This document shows positions 35,247 through 44,800 of a DNA stretch of 47,561 nt, in pieces; positions within the stretch are counted from its first letter, which is position 1; every line of letters starts with the position of its first letter. A model generated the notes under the pieces. The model searched no databases. It saw nothing but the letters and a program-made list of their open reading frames with translations, and was not told the origin of the DNA. The stretch is from the NCBI GenBank assembly GCA_024279935.1, contig JAJRQZ010000098.1, positions 1-47,561 on the forward strand, given 5' to 3'. Source of the DNA: Bacteroidota bacterium. GTDB lineage: Bacteria > Bacteroidota > Bacteroidia > Bacteroidales > F082. The position numbers were made by a program, and so were the translations under genes.

Positions 35247-36155
35247 TTGAAAATCCGAAAAACATATATCGTCATTCTGTTTGCGCTGTTGCTTGGCAAG
35301 GCTGCTTCGGGGCAATCGGATTTGTTGTTTAGCAATTATAACATCAATGCTATAGCAATCAACCCTGCTGCTATCGAAAACAATAGCTCGTTGAATGCCT
35401 ATATGGGCATGCGTCAGCAATGGATAGGCTGGGAAGATGCACCGAATATGCAATGGCTCCATGCTTCAACCTTCTTCGACAATGCAAACATGGGTGTTTC
35501 ATTAAACATCAACAATCAGGATGTCGGGGCCGAGCTAACTCAAAACATTAAGCTGGGATATTCTTATAAACTCTATTTGAACGGAGGCCACCAATTGAAT
35601 TTCGGTCTGGCTGCCGGTGTATATTTCCGCAAGCTCGATTTCTCGAAGCTTCGTTTTGAAGAAGATCAGCAAAACATCCCGTTGTCTGACGAAAGACAGG
35701 CCTATGCCGATTTCGATTTTGGTTTTGAATACAATTATAATGCATTAACAGTAGGTATTTCAAGCAACCACATCACTGTAAGCAACAAAAGAGCCACTAT
35801 TTTCAAGATCCCTGTTCAAAACCATATTTACGCAAAATATGTCGTCAAGGCAGGAAGCGGAATAAAACTCATCCCGGGTCTGGCATATCACCGCAACGGG
35901 AGTCTCGACATGTTTGATCTTTCATCCGATATGCAATATAAGGACATTTTCAGCATCGGGTTTTTATATCGGGTTTCAACATCTTTCGTCATCAGGGCTG
36001 GTGTACGGCTGAGCGATGTTTTCGAGCTGAATTATGCCTACGATCTGGGTGCTGGTAAATTTAGAAATTATAATTCAGGAACTCATGAGATTATACTTAT
36101 TGGAAGGTTTAGCCGCAAATCGAAGAGTTTGAACTCACCCAGGTTTATGGACTGA
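35247..36155 (+). CDS. PorP/SprF-family type IX secretion membrane protein
   Basis: 302 residues: a signal peptide (ending GKAASGQ), then SDLLFSNYNINAIAINPA, the N-terminal hallmark of the PorP/SprF family, MRQQWIGWEDAPNMQWLHAS, and a beta-barrel. Members are outer-membrane partners that attach individual type B cargo, such as SprB with SprF. The start is TTG at 35247; the nearby ATG at 35226 is closed by a TGA. It is third in the cluster, 64 bases after the PorE-like gene. Gene order (CHU_C cargo, PorE-like, PorP-like) supports a cargo-specific export unit. Confidence 0.88.
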   Translation: MKIRKTYIVILFALLLGKAASGQSDLLFSNYNINAIAINPAAIENNSSLNAYMGMRQQWIGWEDAPNMQWLHASTFFDNANMGVSLNINNQDVGAELTQNIKLGYSYKLYLNGGHQLNFGLAAGVYFRKLDFSKLRFEEDQQNIPLSDERQAYADFDFGFEYNYNALTVGISSNHITVSNKRATIFKIPVQNHIYAKYVVKAGSGIKLIPGLAYHRNGSLDMFDLSSDMQYKDIFSIGFLYRVSTSFVIRAGVRLSDVFELNYAYDLGAGKFRNYNSGTHEIILIGRFSRKSKSLNSPRFMD

Positions 36156-36266
36156 GGGCCGGTTTGCCTTCAACAGGATAAATTATTTCTCAGGCACATC
36201 AACAATCATCTGTTACCGAGCGGTTTACGAAAGTTTTCTTGAGGCCGAAAAAATATATATTTTCCA

Positions 36267-36295
36267 TTGTCAAACAAAAAAAACAAGTATCTTTG
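36267..36295 (+). promoter_or_regulatory. Consensus Bacteroidota promoter for tRNA-Leu
   Basis: TTG (36267-36269), an 18-base spacer and TATCTTTG (36288-36295) match the Bacteroidota consensus closely. The tRNA begins 29 bases after the -7 box. Confidence 0.6.
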
Positions 36296-36324
36296 CAGCC
36301 TCATTTTTTGAGAAATCACAGCAC

Positions 36325-36406
36325 GCGGATGTGGCGTAATTGGTAGCCGCGCTAGACTTAGGATCTAGTGCCGAGAGGCGTGGGGGTTCGAGTCCCTTCA
36401 TCCGCA
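36325..36406 (+). tRNA. tRNA-Leu (anticodon TAG)
   Basis: 82-base class II tRNA with a variable arm (GTGCCGAGAGGCGT). The acceptor GCGGATG pairs with CATCCGC; the anticodon stem CTAGA/TCTAG holds CTTAGGA, anticodon TAG, reading CTA/CTG. The discriminator is A and CCA is not encoded. The last 16 bases of the gene are duplicated downstream (see the repeat at 36391). Confidence 0.95.
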
Positions 36407-36504
36407 CTGTTGAGGAGGAAGGGACGAGAAGTCTATCCAGGCATTTATCGCCGGGAAGTCCCTTCATCCGCACTGTTGAGGAGGAAGGGACGAGAAGTCT
36501 ATCC
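36391..36504 (+). repeat. 48-bp direct repeat containing the tRNA-Leu 3' end
   Basis: 36391-36438 is repeated exactly at 36457-36504 (period 66). The first copy begins in the T-arm of tRNA-Leu and includes its acceptor 3' strand plus 32 flanking bases. Each copy can form a hairpin with GTCCCTTC pairing to GAAGGGAC. It may be a local tandem duplication, a trace of an element that used the tRNA 3' end as attachment site, or paired processing or termination hairpins. Confidence 0.85.
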
Positions 36505-36692
36505 GCGCATAAAATAAAGATTGCAGATCAATCACACATTATTAGGAAATCGGATGGCAAACTTGTTTGCCATTTATTATTTTAGCAAATTAATAAAGCA
36601 TCAATTAAATTTGATGAATATAACATAAGACAAAAATCGCATTTCCCGTTATAACGGATAATAAAGTATCGTTTTTAAAAATAATTTCAAAC

Positions 36693-38045
36693 ATGAACGT
36701 AACTCAGGAGTCAACAGCTGATCAAACAGCATTGTTAAAATTAAGCCTATCGGAAACAGATTATAGAGAAAGAGTTGATAATCAATTAAAAGATTATAGA
36801 AAGAAGGCCAATATGCCTGGTTTCCGCCAAGGCAAAGTGCCGATGGGCATTATCAAGAAAATGTACGGGAAAACTGTTTTGGTGGAAGAAGTAAACAAGC
36901 TTGTTTCCGACGGCCTTAACAATTACATAAACGAAAACAAGATTGATGTGCTGGGCTACCCGCTACCGAACGAGGAAAAAAGCAAGCAAATCAACTTCGA
37001 CACACAAAAAGAATTTGATTTCTTTTTCGACATTGCCATAGCCCCCGAAGTAAACATCGAGCTGAACGAAAAGATTTCGGTTCCATATTATAAAATCAAG
37101 GTTGACGATACGATGATCGAAAATGCCGTTAATGACGTAAAGGTCAGGTTTGGGGAAGAAGAATATCCTGAAACAGTTCAGGAAAACAGTTCCCTGCAAG
37201 GAAAACTAGTTCAAGTTGACGAGGAAGGAAATGCCATAGAGGGAGGTGTTGAGAATACGACTTTCTTTAATATAAAAGACATAAAGCTTAAAACGACAAT
37301 AAAGAAATTTGTCGGCAAAAAGATTGAAGACAAAGTTGTTTTCAACCCGATGAATGCCTTTAAGGACGAACATAAAGTTCAACATCTGCTGGGCTTGGGC
37401 CACGAGGAGAACGATGCAGCAAACAGCGATTACGAATTCACGATCAAAATAATAATTTTAGTGAAGGAAGCCGAGATCAACGAGGACTTGTTCAAGAAAG
37501 TTTACCCTAACGACGAGATAACAACCGAAGAAGAGTTCATGGCCAGATTAGTTGAAGAACTTGGCCAGCATTATACCCGCGACACCGACCGTCAATTCTT
37601 GGCCGACACTATCAATACCCTTATCGAAAAGGCAGACATCAAACTTCCCGACGACTTTTTGAAACGTTGGTTACTGGAAAGCAACCAAGGTAAAATTAGC
37701 AAGGAACAACTTGACACTCAATATGATAGTTATGCAAAAACCATGAAATGGCAAATTATAGATGGCAAGGTCATGGCAGCCCATACTGACAAGCTTAAAG
37801 TGGATCAGGAAGAGCTCAGGGATAAAGTGAGGGCATATTTCACGCAAATGGGACCTGCCGGTGCCATGGGCGATCAAATAGAGGGTATCATTGACTCCGT
37901 ATTATCGAATAAAGAGGAAAGCCAACGCATATACAACGATATACTTGATGAGAAATATATAGCACTTTTCAAAGAAAGCATCAAGTTTAAAGAAAAAGAA
38001 GTAGATTCGAAGAAATTTTCGGAAATAGTATCCAATACAAAATAA
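36693..38045 (+). CDS. tig: Trigger factor (ribosome-associated chaperone / prolyl isomerase)
   Basis: 450 residues with the ribosome-docking signature GFRQGK (43-48) in the N-terminal domain, a divergent central FKBP-like domain (~150-245) and the helical C-terminal chaperone arms (~265-440). It binds nascent chains at the exit tunnel. Length and order (tig, clpP, clpX) are as in most Bacteroidota. The central domain lacks many canonical FKBP active-site residues, so isomerase activity is doubtful. It is followed by clpP after 6 bases and forms one operon with it. Confidence 0.95.
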   Translation: MNVTQESTADQTALLKLSLSETDYRERVDNQLKDYRKKANMPGFRQGKVPMGIIKKMYGKTVLVEEVNKLVSDGLNNYINENKIDVLGYPLPNEEKSKQINFDTQKEFDFFFDIAIAPEVNIELNEKISVPYYKIKVDDTMIENAVNDVKVRFGEEEYPETVQENSSLQGKLVQVDEEGNAIEGGVENTTFFNIKDIKLKTTIKKFVGKKIEDKVVFNPMNAFKDEHKVQHLLGLGHEENDAANSDYEFTIKIIILVKEAEINEDLFKKVYPNDEITTEEEFMARLVEELGQHYTRDTDRQFLADTINTLIEKADIKLPDDFLKRWLLESNQGKISKEQLDTQYDSYAKTMKWQIIDGKVMAAHTDKLKVDQEELRDKVRAYFTQMGPAGAMGDQIEGIIDSVLSNKEESQRIYNDILDEKYIALFKESIKFKEKEVDSKKFSEIVSNTK

Positions 38046-38051
38046 TTTGAC

Positions 38052-38738
38052 ATGGACAGCAGCAAAGAATTCAGGAATTATGCAGTTAAACAACATAGTA
38101 TCAGTAGTTTAACGCTTGAAAAATACAACTCGGCCTACGGTAATTACATATCCCCGACCATTATTGAGGAGCGTCAGATGAACGTAGCCCAGATGGATGT
38201 GTTTTCACGTTTGATGATGGACAGGATAATTTTTTTAGGCGTGCCGATTGATGATTACGTTTCCAATATCATCCAGGCTCAGCTTTTATTCTTGGAGTCA
38301 ATAGATCCGAAGCGCGATATTCAGATCTACTTGAACACACCCGGGGGATCGGTTTACGCCGGACTAGGAATTTACGATACCATGCAATACATAAGTCCCG
38401 ACATTGCCACAATATGCACAGGGATGGCGGCCTCCATGGGTGCTGTTCTGTTATGTGCGGGAACTAAGGAAAAACGCACTGCATTGAAACATGCGCGCGT
38501 TTTAATTCATCAGCCAATGGGAGGAGCGCAAGGACAAGCCTCTGACATTGAGATAACTGCCAGGGAGATTCAAAAACTAAAGAAAGAACTTTACGAAATA
38601 ATTTCTCATCATTCCGGCCAAACATATAAGAAAATCTGGAACGATTCGGATCGTGATTATTGGATGACCTCGACAGAAGCCAAGGAGTACGGAATGATAG
38701 ACGAGGTTCTTATAAAACATAAAAAAGCAAAAAAATAG
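38052..38738 (+). CDS. clpP: ATP-dependent Clp protease proteolytic subunit ClpP
   Basis: 228-residue serine protease subunit that forms the tetradecameric chamber. The catalytic triad is Ser128 (GMAASMG), His153 (LIHQP) and Asp202 (RDYW). The N-terminus carries a longer-than-usual leader (~35 residues) before the conserved region, which may be processed. It sits between tig (6-base gap) and clpX (14-base gap), so chaperone, protease and unfoldase are co-expressed. It would also degrade proteins tagged by the tmRNA of this window. Confidence 0.96.
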   Translation: MDSSKEFRNYAVKQHSISSLTLEKYNSAYGNYISPTIIEERQMNVAQMDVFSRLMMDRIIFLGVPIDDYVSNIIQAQLLFLESIDPKRDIQIYLNTPGGSVYAGLGIYDTMQYISPDIATICTGMAASMGAVLLCAGTKEKRTALKHARVLIHQPMGGAQGQASDIEITAREIQKLKKELYEIISHHSGQTYKKIWNDSDRDYWMTSTEAKEYGMIDEVLIKHKKAKK

Positions 38739-38752
38739 AAACAGCATAAGGC

Positions 38753-39994
38753 ATGGCAAAGAAGAAAGAAAAGGAATATTGCGCATTTTGCGGTAGGGAA
38801 AAAACTGAGACAGAGTTGCTTGTAACCGGTATTCATGCCCAGATATGTAATAATTGCATAGAACAGGCAAATCTTATCCTTAAGGAGGAACTCAAAAATT
38901 CTTTTGATGCCGAGGACTTCTCTGCCGAGATTAAAAAGCCAAAGGAAATCAAGGAATTCCTTGATAACTATGTTATTGGCCAGGAAGAAGCCAAAAAAGT
39001 TCTTTCCGTTGCTGTTTACAATCACTATAAAAGAATAACACAAGAAACCGACCTGAACGATGTTGAGATCGAAAAATCGAATATCGTTCTGGTTGGCGAA
39101 ACAGGGACAGGCAAGACCTTGTTGGCAAAGACCATTGCCCGCATGCTCAACGTACCTTTCGCGATTGCTGATGCAACCGTAATCACAGAGGCCGGATATG
39201 TTGGCGAGGATGTTGAAACCATACTCACAAAACTCTTGCAAGCAGCCGATTATGACGTAGAAGCAGCAGAGAGGGGAATTGTTTTTATTGATGAAATAGA
39301 TAAAATTGCGCGAAAAAGCGACAATCCGTCCATTACCAGGGATGTTTCCGGCGAGGGTGTTCAGCAAGCCTTATTAAAATTACTTGAAGGAACGGTAGTA
39401 AGCGTGCCACCACAGGGAGGTCGAAAGCATCCGGAGCAGAAACTCATTGCCGTCAACACCAAAGACATTTTATTTATTGCCGGTGGGGCATTTCAGGGAA
39501 TTGAAAGATCGATAGCTTCGCGGATGCGGGCAAATGTCGTAGGATATTCATTTGCAGGAGTCAACGACGACAATATCGATAAGGATAATTTATTACAGTA
39601 TATTTCGCCCGCCGATTTAAAAAAGTTCGGGCTAATCCCGGAGATCGTAGGACGCCTCCCTATACTCAGTTATCTTAATCCATTGGACAAACTGGCACTC
39701 AAGCGTATTTTAACAGAACCGAAGAATGCCATCGTCAAGCAGTTTACCAAACTATTTGAGATGGATGAGATAGAGATAAAATTCAACGATAAAGCATTGG
39801 ATTTCGTTGTTGAGAAATCAATTGAGTTCAAACTGGGGGCAAGAGGCTTACGTTCTATTATCGAAGCGATCCTTATGGATGCCATGTTCGAGCTGCCCTC
39901 TGATGGAAAAGCAAAAAAACTAAATATCTCATTGACTTATGCACAGAAAAAGTTCAATAAGGCCAGCATTGCTAAATTGAAGGTCGCGGTTTAG
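38753..39994 (+). CDS. clpX: ATP-dependent unfoldase ClpX
   Basis: 413 residues. N-terminal C4 zinc finger (Cys10, 13, 32, 35), Walker A GETGTGKT (115-122), GYVG pore loop (148-151), Walker B IVFIDE (176-181), GGRKHPEQK (RKH loop) and sensor-2 GARGLRS near residue 364. The hexamer recognises substrates, including ssrA-tagged proteins, and feeds them to ClpP. The stop overlaps the 3' end of the convergent sulfatase gene by 23 bases. Confidence 0.97.
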   Translation: MAKKKEKEYCAFCGREKTETELLVTGIHAQICNNCIEQANLILKEELKNSFDAEDFSAEIKKPKEIKEFLDNYVIGQEEAKKVLSVAVYNHYKRITQETDLNDVEIEKSNIVLVGETGTGKTLLAKTIARMLNVPFAIADATVITEAGYVGEDVETILTKLLQAADYDVEAAERGIVFIDEIDKIARKSDNPSITRDVSGEGVQQALLKLLEGTVVSVPPQGGRKHPEQKLIAVNTKDILFIAGGAFQGIERSIASRMRANVVGYSFAGVNDDNIDKDNLLQYISPADLKKFGLIPEIVGRLPILSYLNPLDKLALKRILTEPKNAIVKQFTKLFEMDEIEIKFNDKALDFVVEKSIEFKLGARGLRSIIEAILMDAMFELPSDGKAKKLNISLTYAQKKFNKASIAKLKVAV

Positions 39995-41558
39995 AATACT
40001 TCCAGCCCTTATTCAGTTTTTCGGAAAGCATTTTAACGATTTCCTCATATTCCGGCTTATTTGCCAGATTTATGTTTTCCTCAGGATCAGTCTTATGATC
40101 AAATAGTTCGCTAAGAATAAAAGCTCCTCTTTCCTTATCGTCTTTCTTCCAGTAATACCATTCTATATATCTATATCTATCGGTTCTCATGGCATAACCC
40201 ATCCTTTCGCTTTCAATAGTCTTGGTACGTCCGTAACGCCCCAGGAGAAATTGACTAAAGGCTGCTGATTTCCACTCCAGGCCTGGTTTTTCCAATAACG
40301 GGGCCATACTGCTTCCTTGCAAATACCCAGGTATGTCCAACTCTGCCATATCGCAGAGTGTAGGATAAATGTCAACCAGCTCGGTGAGGGCATCACTATA
40401 TTTCCCCTTGGCCTTAACGCCGGCGCCACTAATAATAAATGGGACGCGTGTATCTATTTCATAGTTTGTTTGCTTGCACCATCCGTTATGCTCACCCAAC
40501 TTCCATCCGTGGTCGCCCCATAAAACAATGATTGTATTGCTATCCAAACCCAGTCGTCTCAATTCGTTCAACAACCTCCCAATTTGGGCATCAGTATAAG
40601 AGATACTTGCATAATAGGCATGTTTGATCTCTTGTTGACGGTCTTCGTCCCAGGGTTTTTCGCTAGGCAGCGGCAGGTCGTGGCTGTCGGAATACCCCCT
40701 CAACTCTGCCTCGCCATGTACGAGGTAAGCAGGGCTTCCCTCGGGAACAAACTGATTATCAGCCAATGGGATTTCATTTCTGTCGTATAAATCCCAGTAT
40801 TTCCTTGGTGCGTTAAAAGGTAAATGCGGTCGATAATAGCCAACAGAGAAGAAGAAGGGCTTTTTTTCTTCTTTAAGCCTTTGGAGGATTTCAATTGCCA
40901 ATGTAGTTTGGGCGCCGTCATAATAGGCATCATCGTCCACATCGGCAATCTCGGTGGCATTTGCCTTCACATACCAATGACCCAACTGGTCAACCCTGGA
41001 AATCCCGGCATCTTTCATCTTCTGTATTTTCATTTGCTGAATATGGATATTCTCTTCAGTAACATAAACGGCATCCGGATCGAAAGGGAAACCTGCGATA
41101 TGTTGCGGACCCACCGACCAGGAAACAGTATCCGGGTCATTGTTATGAAAAGTCTTGCCCAGCCCTATCGTTGTATATCCGTTTTTCTTAAAATACTGAG
41201 GCAGGGTAACTACGTCGGGTACGTTATCCCTAAAATCGGTGCGCAAGTCCCATACTTGTATTGAATCGGGACGAAGACCCGTGAGCAAGCTGGCACGGGA
41301 AGGATTACAAACAGCTTGCTGACAGTAGGTTCGGTTGAAAGTTACTCCTTGTTCGGCCAAGTTGTCGATATTGGGGGTTTTGATGGTCGTATTGCCATAA
41401 ACTCCTAATTCGGTCCTGAGGTCGTCAACAGGTATGAACAATATATTTGGCAAATTCTTCTCTTTCCCGGATTTTTTCTCATGTTGCGAACAAGAGGACA
41501 ACATCATCAGCAAAAGCAATAAACTAAATACAATTTTAACCCAACTATTCTTTTTCAT
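39972..41558 (-). CDS. Sulfatase lipoprotein, iduronate-2-sulfatase-like
   Basis: 528 residues from the ATG at 41558, which opens a lipoprotein signal (LLMMLSSC, lipid on Cys23); the frame extends upstream to 41639 without support. Type I sulfatase: metal-binding Asp45-Asp46 (FIPVDDLR), the formylglycine motif C84-NPSR (88), GLGKTFHN, and [14 protein letters not shown] with the second metal site. FGly needs a maturase (anSME), not in this window. The motifs match the S1_7 iduronate-2-sulfatase group, which removes 2-O-sulfates from host or algal polysaccharides. It stands alone, convergent with clpX (23-base overlap). Confidence 0.88.
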   Translation of the reverse strand: MKKNSWVKIVFSLLLLLMMLSSCSQHEKKSGKEKNLPNILFIPVDDLRTELGVYGNTTIKTPNIDNLAEQGVTFNRTYCQQAVCNPSRASLLTGLRPDSIQVWDLRTDFRDNVPDVVTLPQYFKKNGYTTIGLGKTFHNNDPDTVSWSVGPQHIAGFPFDPDAVYVTEENIHIQQMKIQKMKDAGISRVDQLGHWYVKANATEIADVDDDAYYDGAQTTLAIEILQRLKEEKKPFFFSVGYYRPHLPFNAPRKYWDLYDRNEIPLADNQFVPEGSPAYLVHGEAELRGYSDSHDLPLPSEKPWDEDRQQEIKHAYYASISYTDAQIGRLLNELRRLGLDSNTIIVLWGDHGWKLGEHNGWCKQTNYEIDTRVPFIISGAGVKAKGKYSDALTELVDIYPTLCDMAELDIPGYLQGSSMAPLLEKPGLEWKSAAFSQFLLGRYGRTKTIESERMGYAMRTDRYRYIEWYYWKKDDKERGAFILSELFDHKTDPEENINLANKPEYEEIVKMLSEKLNKGWKYSKPRPSI

Positions 41559-41797
41559 GCTAAATTTATTAAATTTATATTCCGAAAACATTCTGAAAGT
41601 TTTATAAAATATTGTAAAACAAATATTTGATATAAACACTTTGTAAAGATAAATAATTTCGGGTTAAAAGCCCGACCGGAATTGATATTGGTTTTGTATT
41701 GTCAAGTCACGGTATAAATCCACCCGTCATTTCCATGCTCATTGTCCGCAAATACAAAAATTGCAATTTTGTTGTGATTTTCACGTTATTTGCGTTA

Positions 41798-42376
41798 ATG
41801 AAATTAATATCCCTCATAGGCTTGTTATGTATCTCTACTATTGCTTTTTCGCAGAACGAAGGCAGCAGGATAGTAAGGGCCATTGTTCTTGACGGGGACA
41901 CCATTGCCAACATCACGCTTGACGAAGTAGAGGTTTTATTATTGAAGTATCCCAAGTCAAAAAGAGGGAAGAAAAGGCTCAGCCGATATGTGAGGAACGT
42001 GAAGAAAGTACTGCCCTATGCCAAGTTGGCCGGACAAAAACTAAATGAATATGAACGAATATTAAAAAATGCCCAAAATGACAGGCAAAGGCGGAAAATA
42101 ATGAAGCAGGCAGAAAAGGAAATCAACGAGGAGTACGGAGGTCAGTTGAAAGATCTCACTTTTTCACAAGGTTTAATACTGATAAAGCTTATAGACCGAG
42201 AGACAGGGAATACATCATACGCCCTTGTCCAGGAACTTAGGGGCAAGTTTACTGCTTTTTTTTATCAGACCTTTGCAAGGTTGTGGGGATACAACCTTAA
42301 ATCGACTTATGATCCCGAAGGTGATGACCGGCAACTGGAGGTTATTGTCAGGTTAATTGAGCTGGGGAAACTTTAG
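41798..42376 (+). CDS. DUF4294 family exported protein
   Basis: 192 residues from the ATG at 41798 (the upstream extension to 41699 lies in AT-rich leader). The signal peptide MKLISLIGLLCISTIAFSQ is followed by RIVRAIVLDGDTIANITLDE, YPKSKRGKKRLSRYVRNVKK, a lysine-rich helical region and DLTFSQGLILIKLIDRETG, the typical pattern of DUF4294. These conserved Bacteroidota proteins are periplasmic or envelope-associated with unknown function. It is divergent from the sulfatase gene and convergent with the glycosylphosphotransferase gene (35-base gap). Confidence 0.82.
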   Translation: MKLISLIGLLCISTIAFSQNEGSRIVRAIVLDGDTIANITLDEVEVLLLKYPKSKRGKKRLSRYVRNVKKVLPYAKLAGQKLNEYERILKNAQNDRQRRKIMKQAEKEINEEYGGQLKDLTFSQGLILIKLIDRETGNTSYALVQELRGKFTAFFYQTFARLWGYNLKSTYDPEGDDRQLEVIVRLIELGKL

Positions 42377-42411
42377 AGGTCAATGAATGAAGGCTGACGA
42401 AAAGGCCTACC

Positions 42412-43827
42412 CTATTTGCCACGCCCCTGAATGACTATCAAAACGGTATAAATAATAATCTTGAAATCCATGGCCAGCGACATGTTCTCGATATAAAGGA
42501 TATCGTATTTCAGGCGTTCGACCATTTCATCAAGGTTGGAAGCATATCCCCATTTAACTTGGCCCCAAGATGTTATGCCAGGTTTAACCTTCATGAGCAA
42601 ACGATAATGCGGGGCCCGCTTGAGCAGCTTGTCGATATAATACTGCCTTTCCGGGCGGGGTCCCACAAGCGACATCTGCCCTTTAAGGACAGTGAAGAAC
42701 TGTGGGATCTCATCTAGTCTTACTTTGCGGAGAAACCTGCCAAAAGGCGTTATTCTGGGGTCATCGTCCGAGGACAGCTGGGGGCCGAACTTCTCCGCAT
42801 CGGAATACATCGACCTGAATTTATACATCGTAAATGGCTTTCCCCTGCGCCCTACCCTTTCCTGGGCAAACAATATGGGGCCGGGCGAGGACAAACGCAC
42901 TCCTATGGCCGTAAAAACATAAAACGGCGCCAATATCAATATCGCGAGCATAGATGCCACTATATCGATGCCCCTTTTTAGCGACTGCTGCCAGGCAGGC
43001 ATCAAATCAGGGGAAATCTCAATCAGGGGGGTATGGAAAATCCCTGATACTTTTACGGAACCGAACACAATATCCTGCATCAAGGGTATTACCTTGATAA
43101 TTATATTTGCTTCCTCAAGCTCTATGATGATCCGTTCTATGGTATCCACTTCCGAACGCTCTATGGCAATAATGACCTCTTCTACTTCATAATCTTTAAG
43201 AACCTGGTTTAGTTGGCTATACGAGCCAAGATGGGGGATGAATTTTCCCACCTTAAAGTGCTTGCGGTCGCGGACGTTCACAAACCCGACAAATTTATTA
43301 CCGGACGGTATTTCCTGGTTGATGATATCGTTATAGGTCTTCAGGGCATTGCCGTTACTTCCGATAATCACTGTGTTGAAACCCATCGCACCGGAATGTA
43401 TTTTCCTCACAGTGATGGATGTCAAGACTAACCTGAAAAAATACGTAAAGAAGAAATGCAAGGCGAACAATGTCAGGAACGACTGGTAATATGAACGATA
43501 TGTCAGGATTATATCGTCAAGAATCAAGACAAAGAATATAATGGTAACCCCGATGAGGGTGATTATTATCGTTTGACCAAGTTCCTTTAAGCGGGCTTTT
43601 CGATATATACGCCTATAGGCTCCTATCATAACATATAACATCAGCCACATAAACGGCACTGTGACGATTCCAAGCCAAAACTGGCGGTCGTCGAAGATCA
43701 GGTCGATATGCTGTAGCAAATCAGGCACCTCCCATTGTTTCCTGAAGAAATAAAACAAGCTCCAGGCAATTAAAGCGGCCAGCCAGTCAAGTATTACATA
43801 TTTTGTTACCTGTAACCTTCTATTCAT
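42412..43827 (-). CDS. Polyprenyl-phosphate glycosylphosphotransferase (WcaJ/WbaP type)
   Basis: 471 residues: four or five transmembrane helices (1-130), a CoA-binding-like domain (~140-260), a re-entrant membrane helix (KRGIDIVASMLAILILAPFY) and the catalytic Bac_transf domain with ERVGRRGKPFTMYKFRSM, KVRLDEIPQF, MSLVGPRPE and KPGITSWGQV. It transfers a sugar-1-phosphate from UDP-sugar to undecaprenyl phosphate, the first step of exopolysaccharide or O-antigen assembly. Which sugar is unknown. It is the last of three close minus-strand genes and follows the lipoprotein gene by one base. Confidence 0.9.
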   Translation of the reverse strand: MNRRLQVTKYVILDWLAALIAWSLFYFFRKQWEVPDLLQHIDLIFDDRQFWLGIVTVPFMWLMLYVMIGAYRRIYRKARLKELGQTIIITLIGVTIIFFVLILDDIILTYRSYYQSFLTLFALHFFFTYFFRLVLTSITVRKIHSGAMGFNTVIIGSNGNALKTYNDIINQEIPSGNKFVGFVNVRDRKHFKVGKFIPHLGSYSQLNQVLKDYEVEEVIIAIERSEVDTIERIIIELEEANIIIKVIPLMQDIVFGSVKVSGIFHTPLIEISPDLMPAWQQSLKRGIDIVASMLAILILAPFYVFTAIGVRLSSPGPILFAQERVGRRGKPFTMYKFRSMYSDAEKFGPQLSSDDDPRITPFGRFLRKVRLDEIPQFFTVLKGQMSLVGPRPERQYYIDKLLKRAPHYRLLMKVKPGITSWGQVKWGYASNLDEMVERLKYDILYIENMSLAMDFKIIIYTVLIVIQGRGK

Positions 43828-43828
43828 A

Positions 43829-44758
43829 TTAGTTGTCGTCTCTGTAAATTAATTTGATGTTATCGAAATAGATATTCGATTTTGTCTTCCCGTTTTCCAG
43901 GCCAGCCTCAAAGAACACCTTAAAGTTGATTGCAAAAGGATTTAGGCCTACGGTCGGCGTAAAGTTTATATATATATGGTTCCATTCATCTGAGTGGTTT
44001 AGAACTACCAGCGGCACAGGCTTATAGCCACCTTCGGCATGAACGAACAAACCCACTGTCACATAGTTGTCGGTTTTGAAATCCATCTCCAGCAGCACCG
44101 GCGACTCCAGGCCGGGCAATTCATAAGAGTAGTAAGACCATGCATTATAATATGGTTTCTCAACTGTTAAATTTATTTGCCCCGAATAGGAGGAGGTGCT
44201 GCTCAAATAAGCCTCGGGGTTGTTTGCCGGGCTCGTAAGCTTTATGGCGGTATCACTGCTTTGCGTTTCCTGAATTGTCAAATTAGTATTTTCAAAACTT
44301 TCGATCCAGGCAAAAGTAACATTGCTGTAATAACTAAATGTAAGGGAATTTAACCTTTGGACGCTATCGGGAAAGAATTCAAAATCATCGATGACTACCG
44401 GTTTCATCAGCGGATACGGCGCACGTGTACTTGAGATACCGTTTACTTTGATCCCAGGGCGTATTTCAAGCCTATGCTTGCCGTTAAACAATAGCGGAAA
44501 CTTGGCAGGCAGCTCAAAAACCCCCATCTGCTGGTCGTCAACATAAACCCAAACATCGGATATCTCATGCGAGCTCTCGCCCTGTACAGCAACATCGGTG
44601 TTAAAAAAAACAGTATCGATCTGTATAAACGCGGGCACGCTAACATCGCCGTCGAACTTATTGCACGAGTTTAATACAATACTAAAAACAATTAGTACCC
44701 AAAAGAAAGAATTATGGAATTGTAAAAATCTAGCCAATCGTATCAACAATTTTATCAT
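43829..44758 (-). CDS. Putative lipoprotein next to the glycosyltransferase
   Basis: 309 residues. The leader IVFSIVLNSCNKF has a lipobox (LNSC). The body is beta-rich, with FIQIDTVFFNTDV, ISDVWVYVDDQQMGVFELPA (Ig/carbohydrate-binding-like) and a C-terminal NIYFDNIKLIYRDD typical of jelly-roll domains. I do not recognise a named family beyond Bacteroidota outer-membrane lipoproteins. Its stop lies one base before the glycosylphosphotransferase ATG, so the two are co-transcribed and it may take part in polysaccharide export or surface display (inference). Confidence 0.7.
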   Translation of the reverse strand: MIKLLIRLARFLQFHNSFFWVLIVFSIVLNSCNKFDGDVSVPAFIQIDTVFFNTDVAVQGESSHEISDVWVYVDDQQMGVFELPAKFPLLFNGKHRLEIRPGIKVNGISSTRAPYPLMKPVVIDDFEFFPDSVQRLNSLTFSYYSNVTFAWIESFENTNLTIQETQSSDTAIKLTSPANNPEAYLSSTSSYSGQINLTVEKPYYNAWSYYSYELPGLESPVLLEMDFKTDNYVTVGLFVHAEGGYKPVPLVVLNHSDEWNHIYINFTPTVGLNPFAINFKVFFEAGLENGKTKSNIYFDNIKLIYRDDN

Positions 44759-44800
44759 TAACGATGAATTATAAATGTTATTGCAATTGTTAATTAATTA

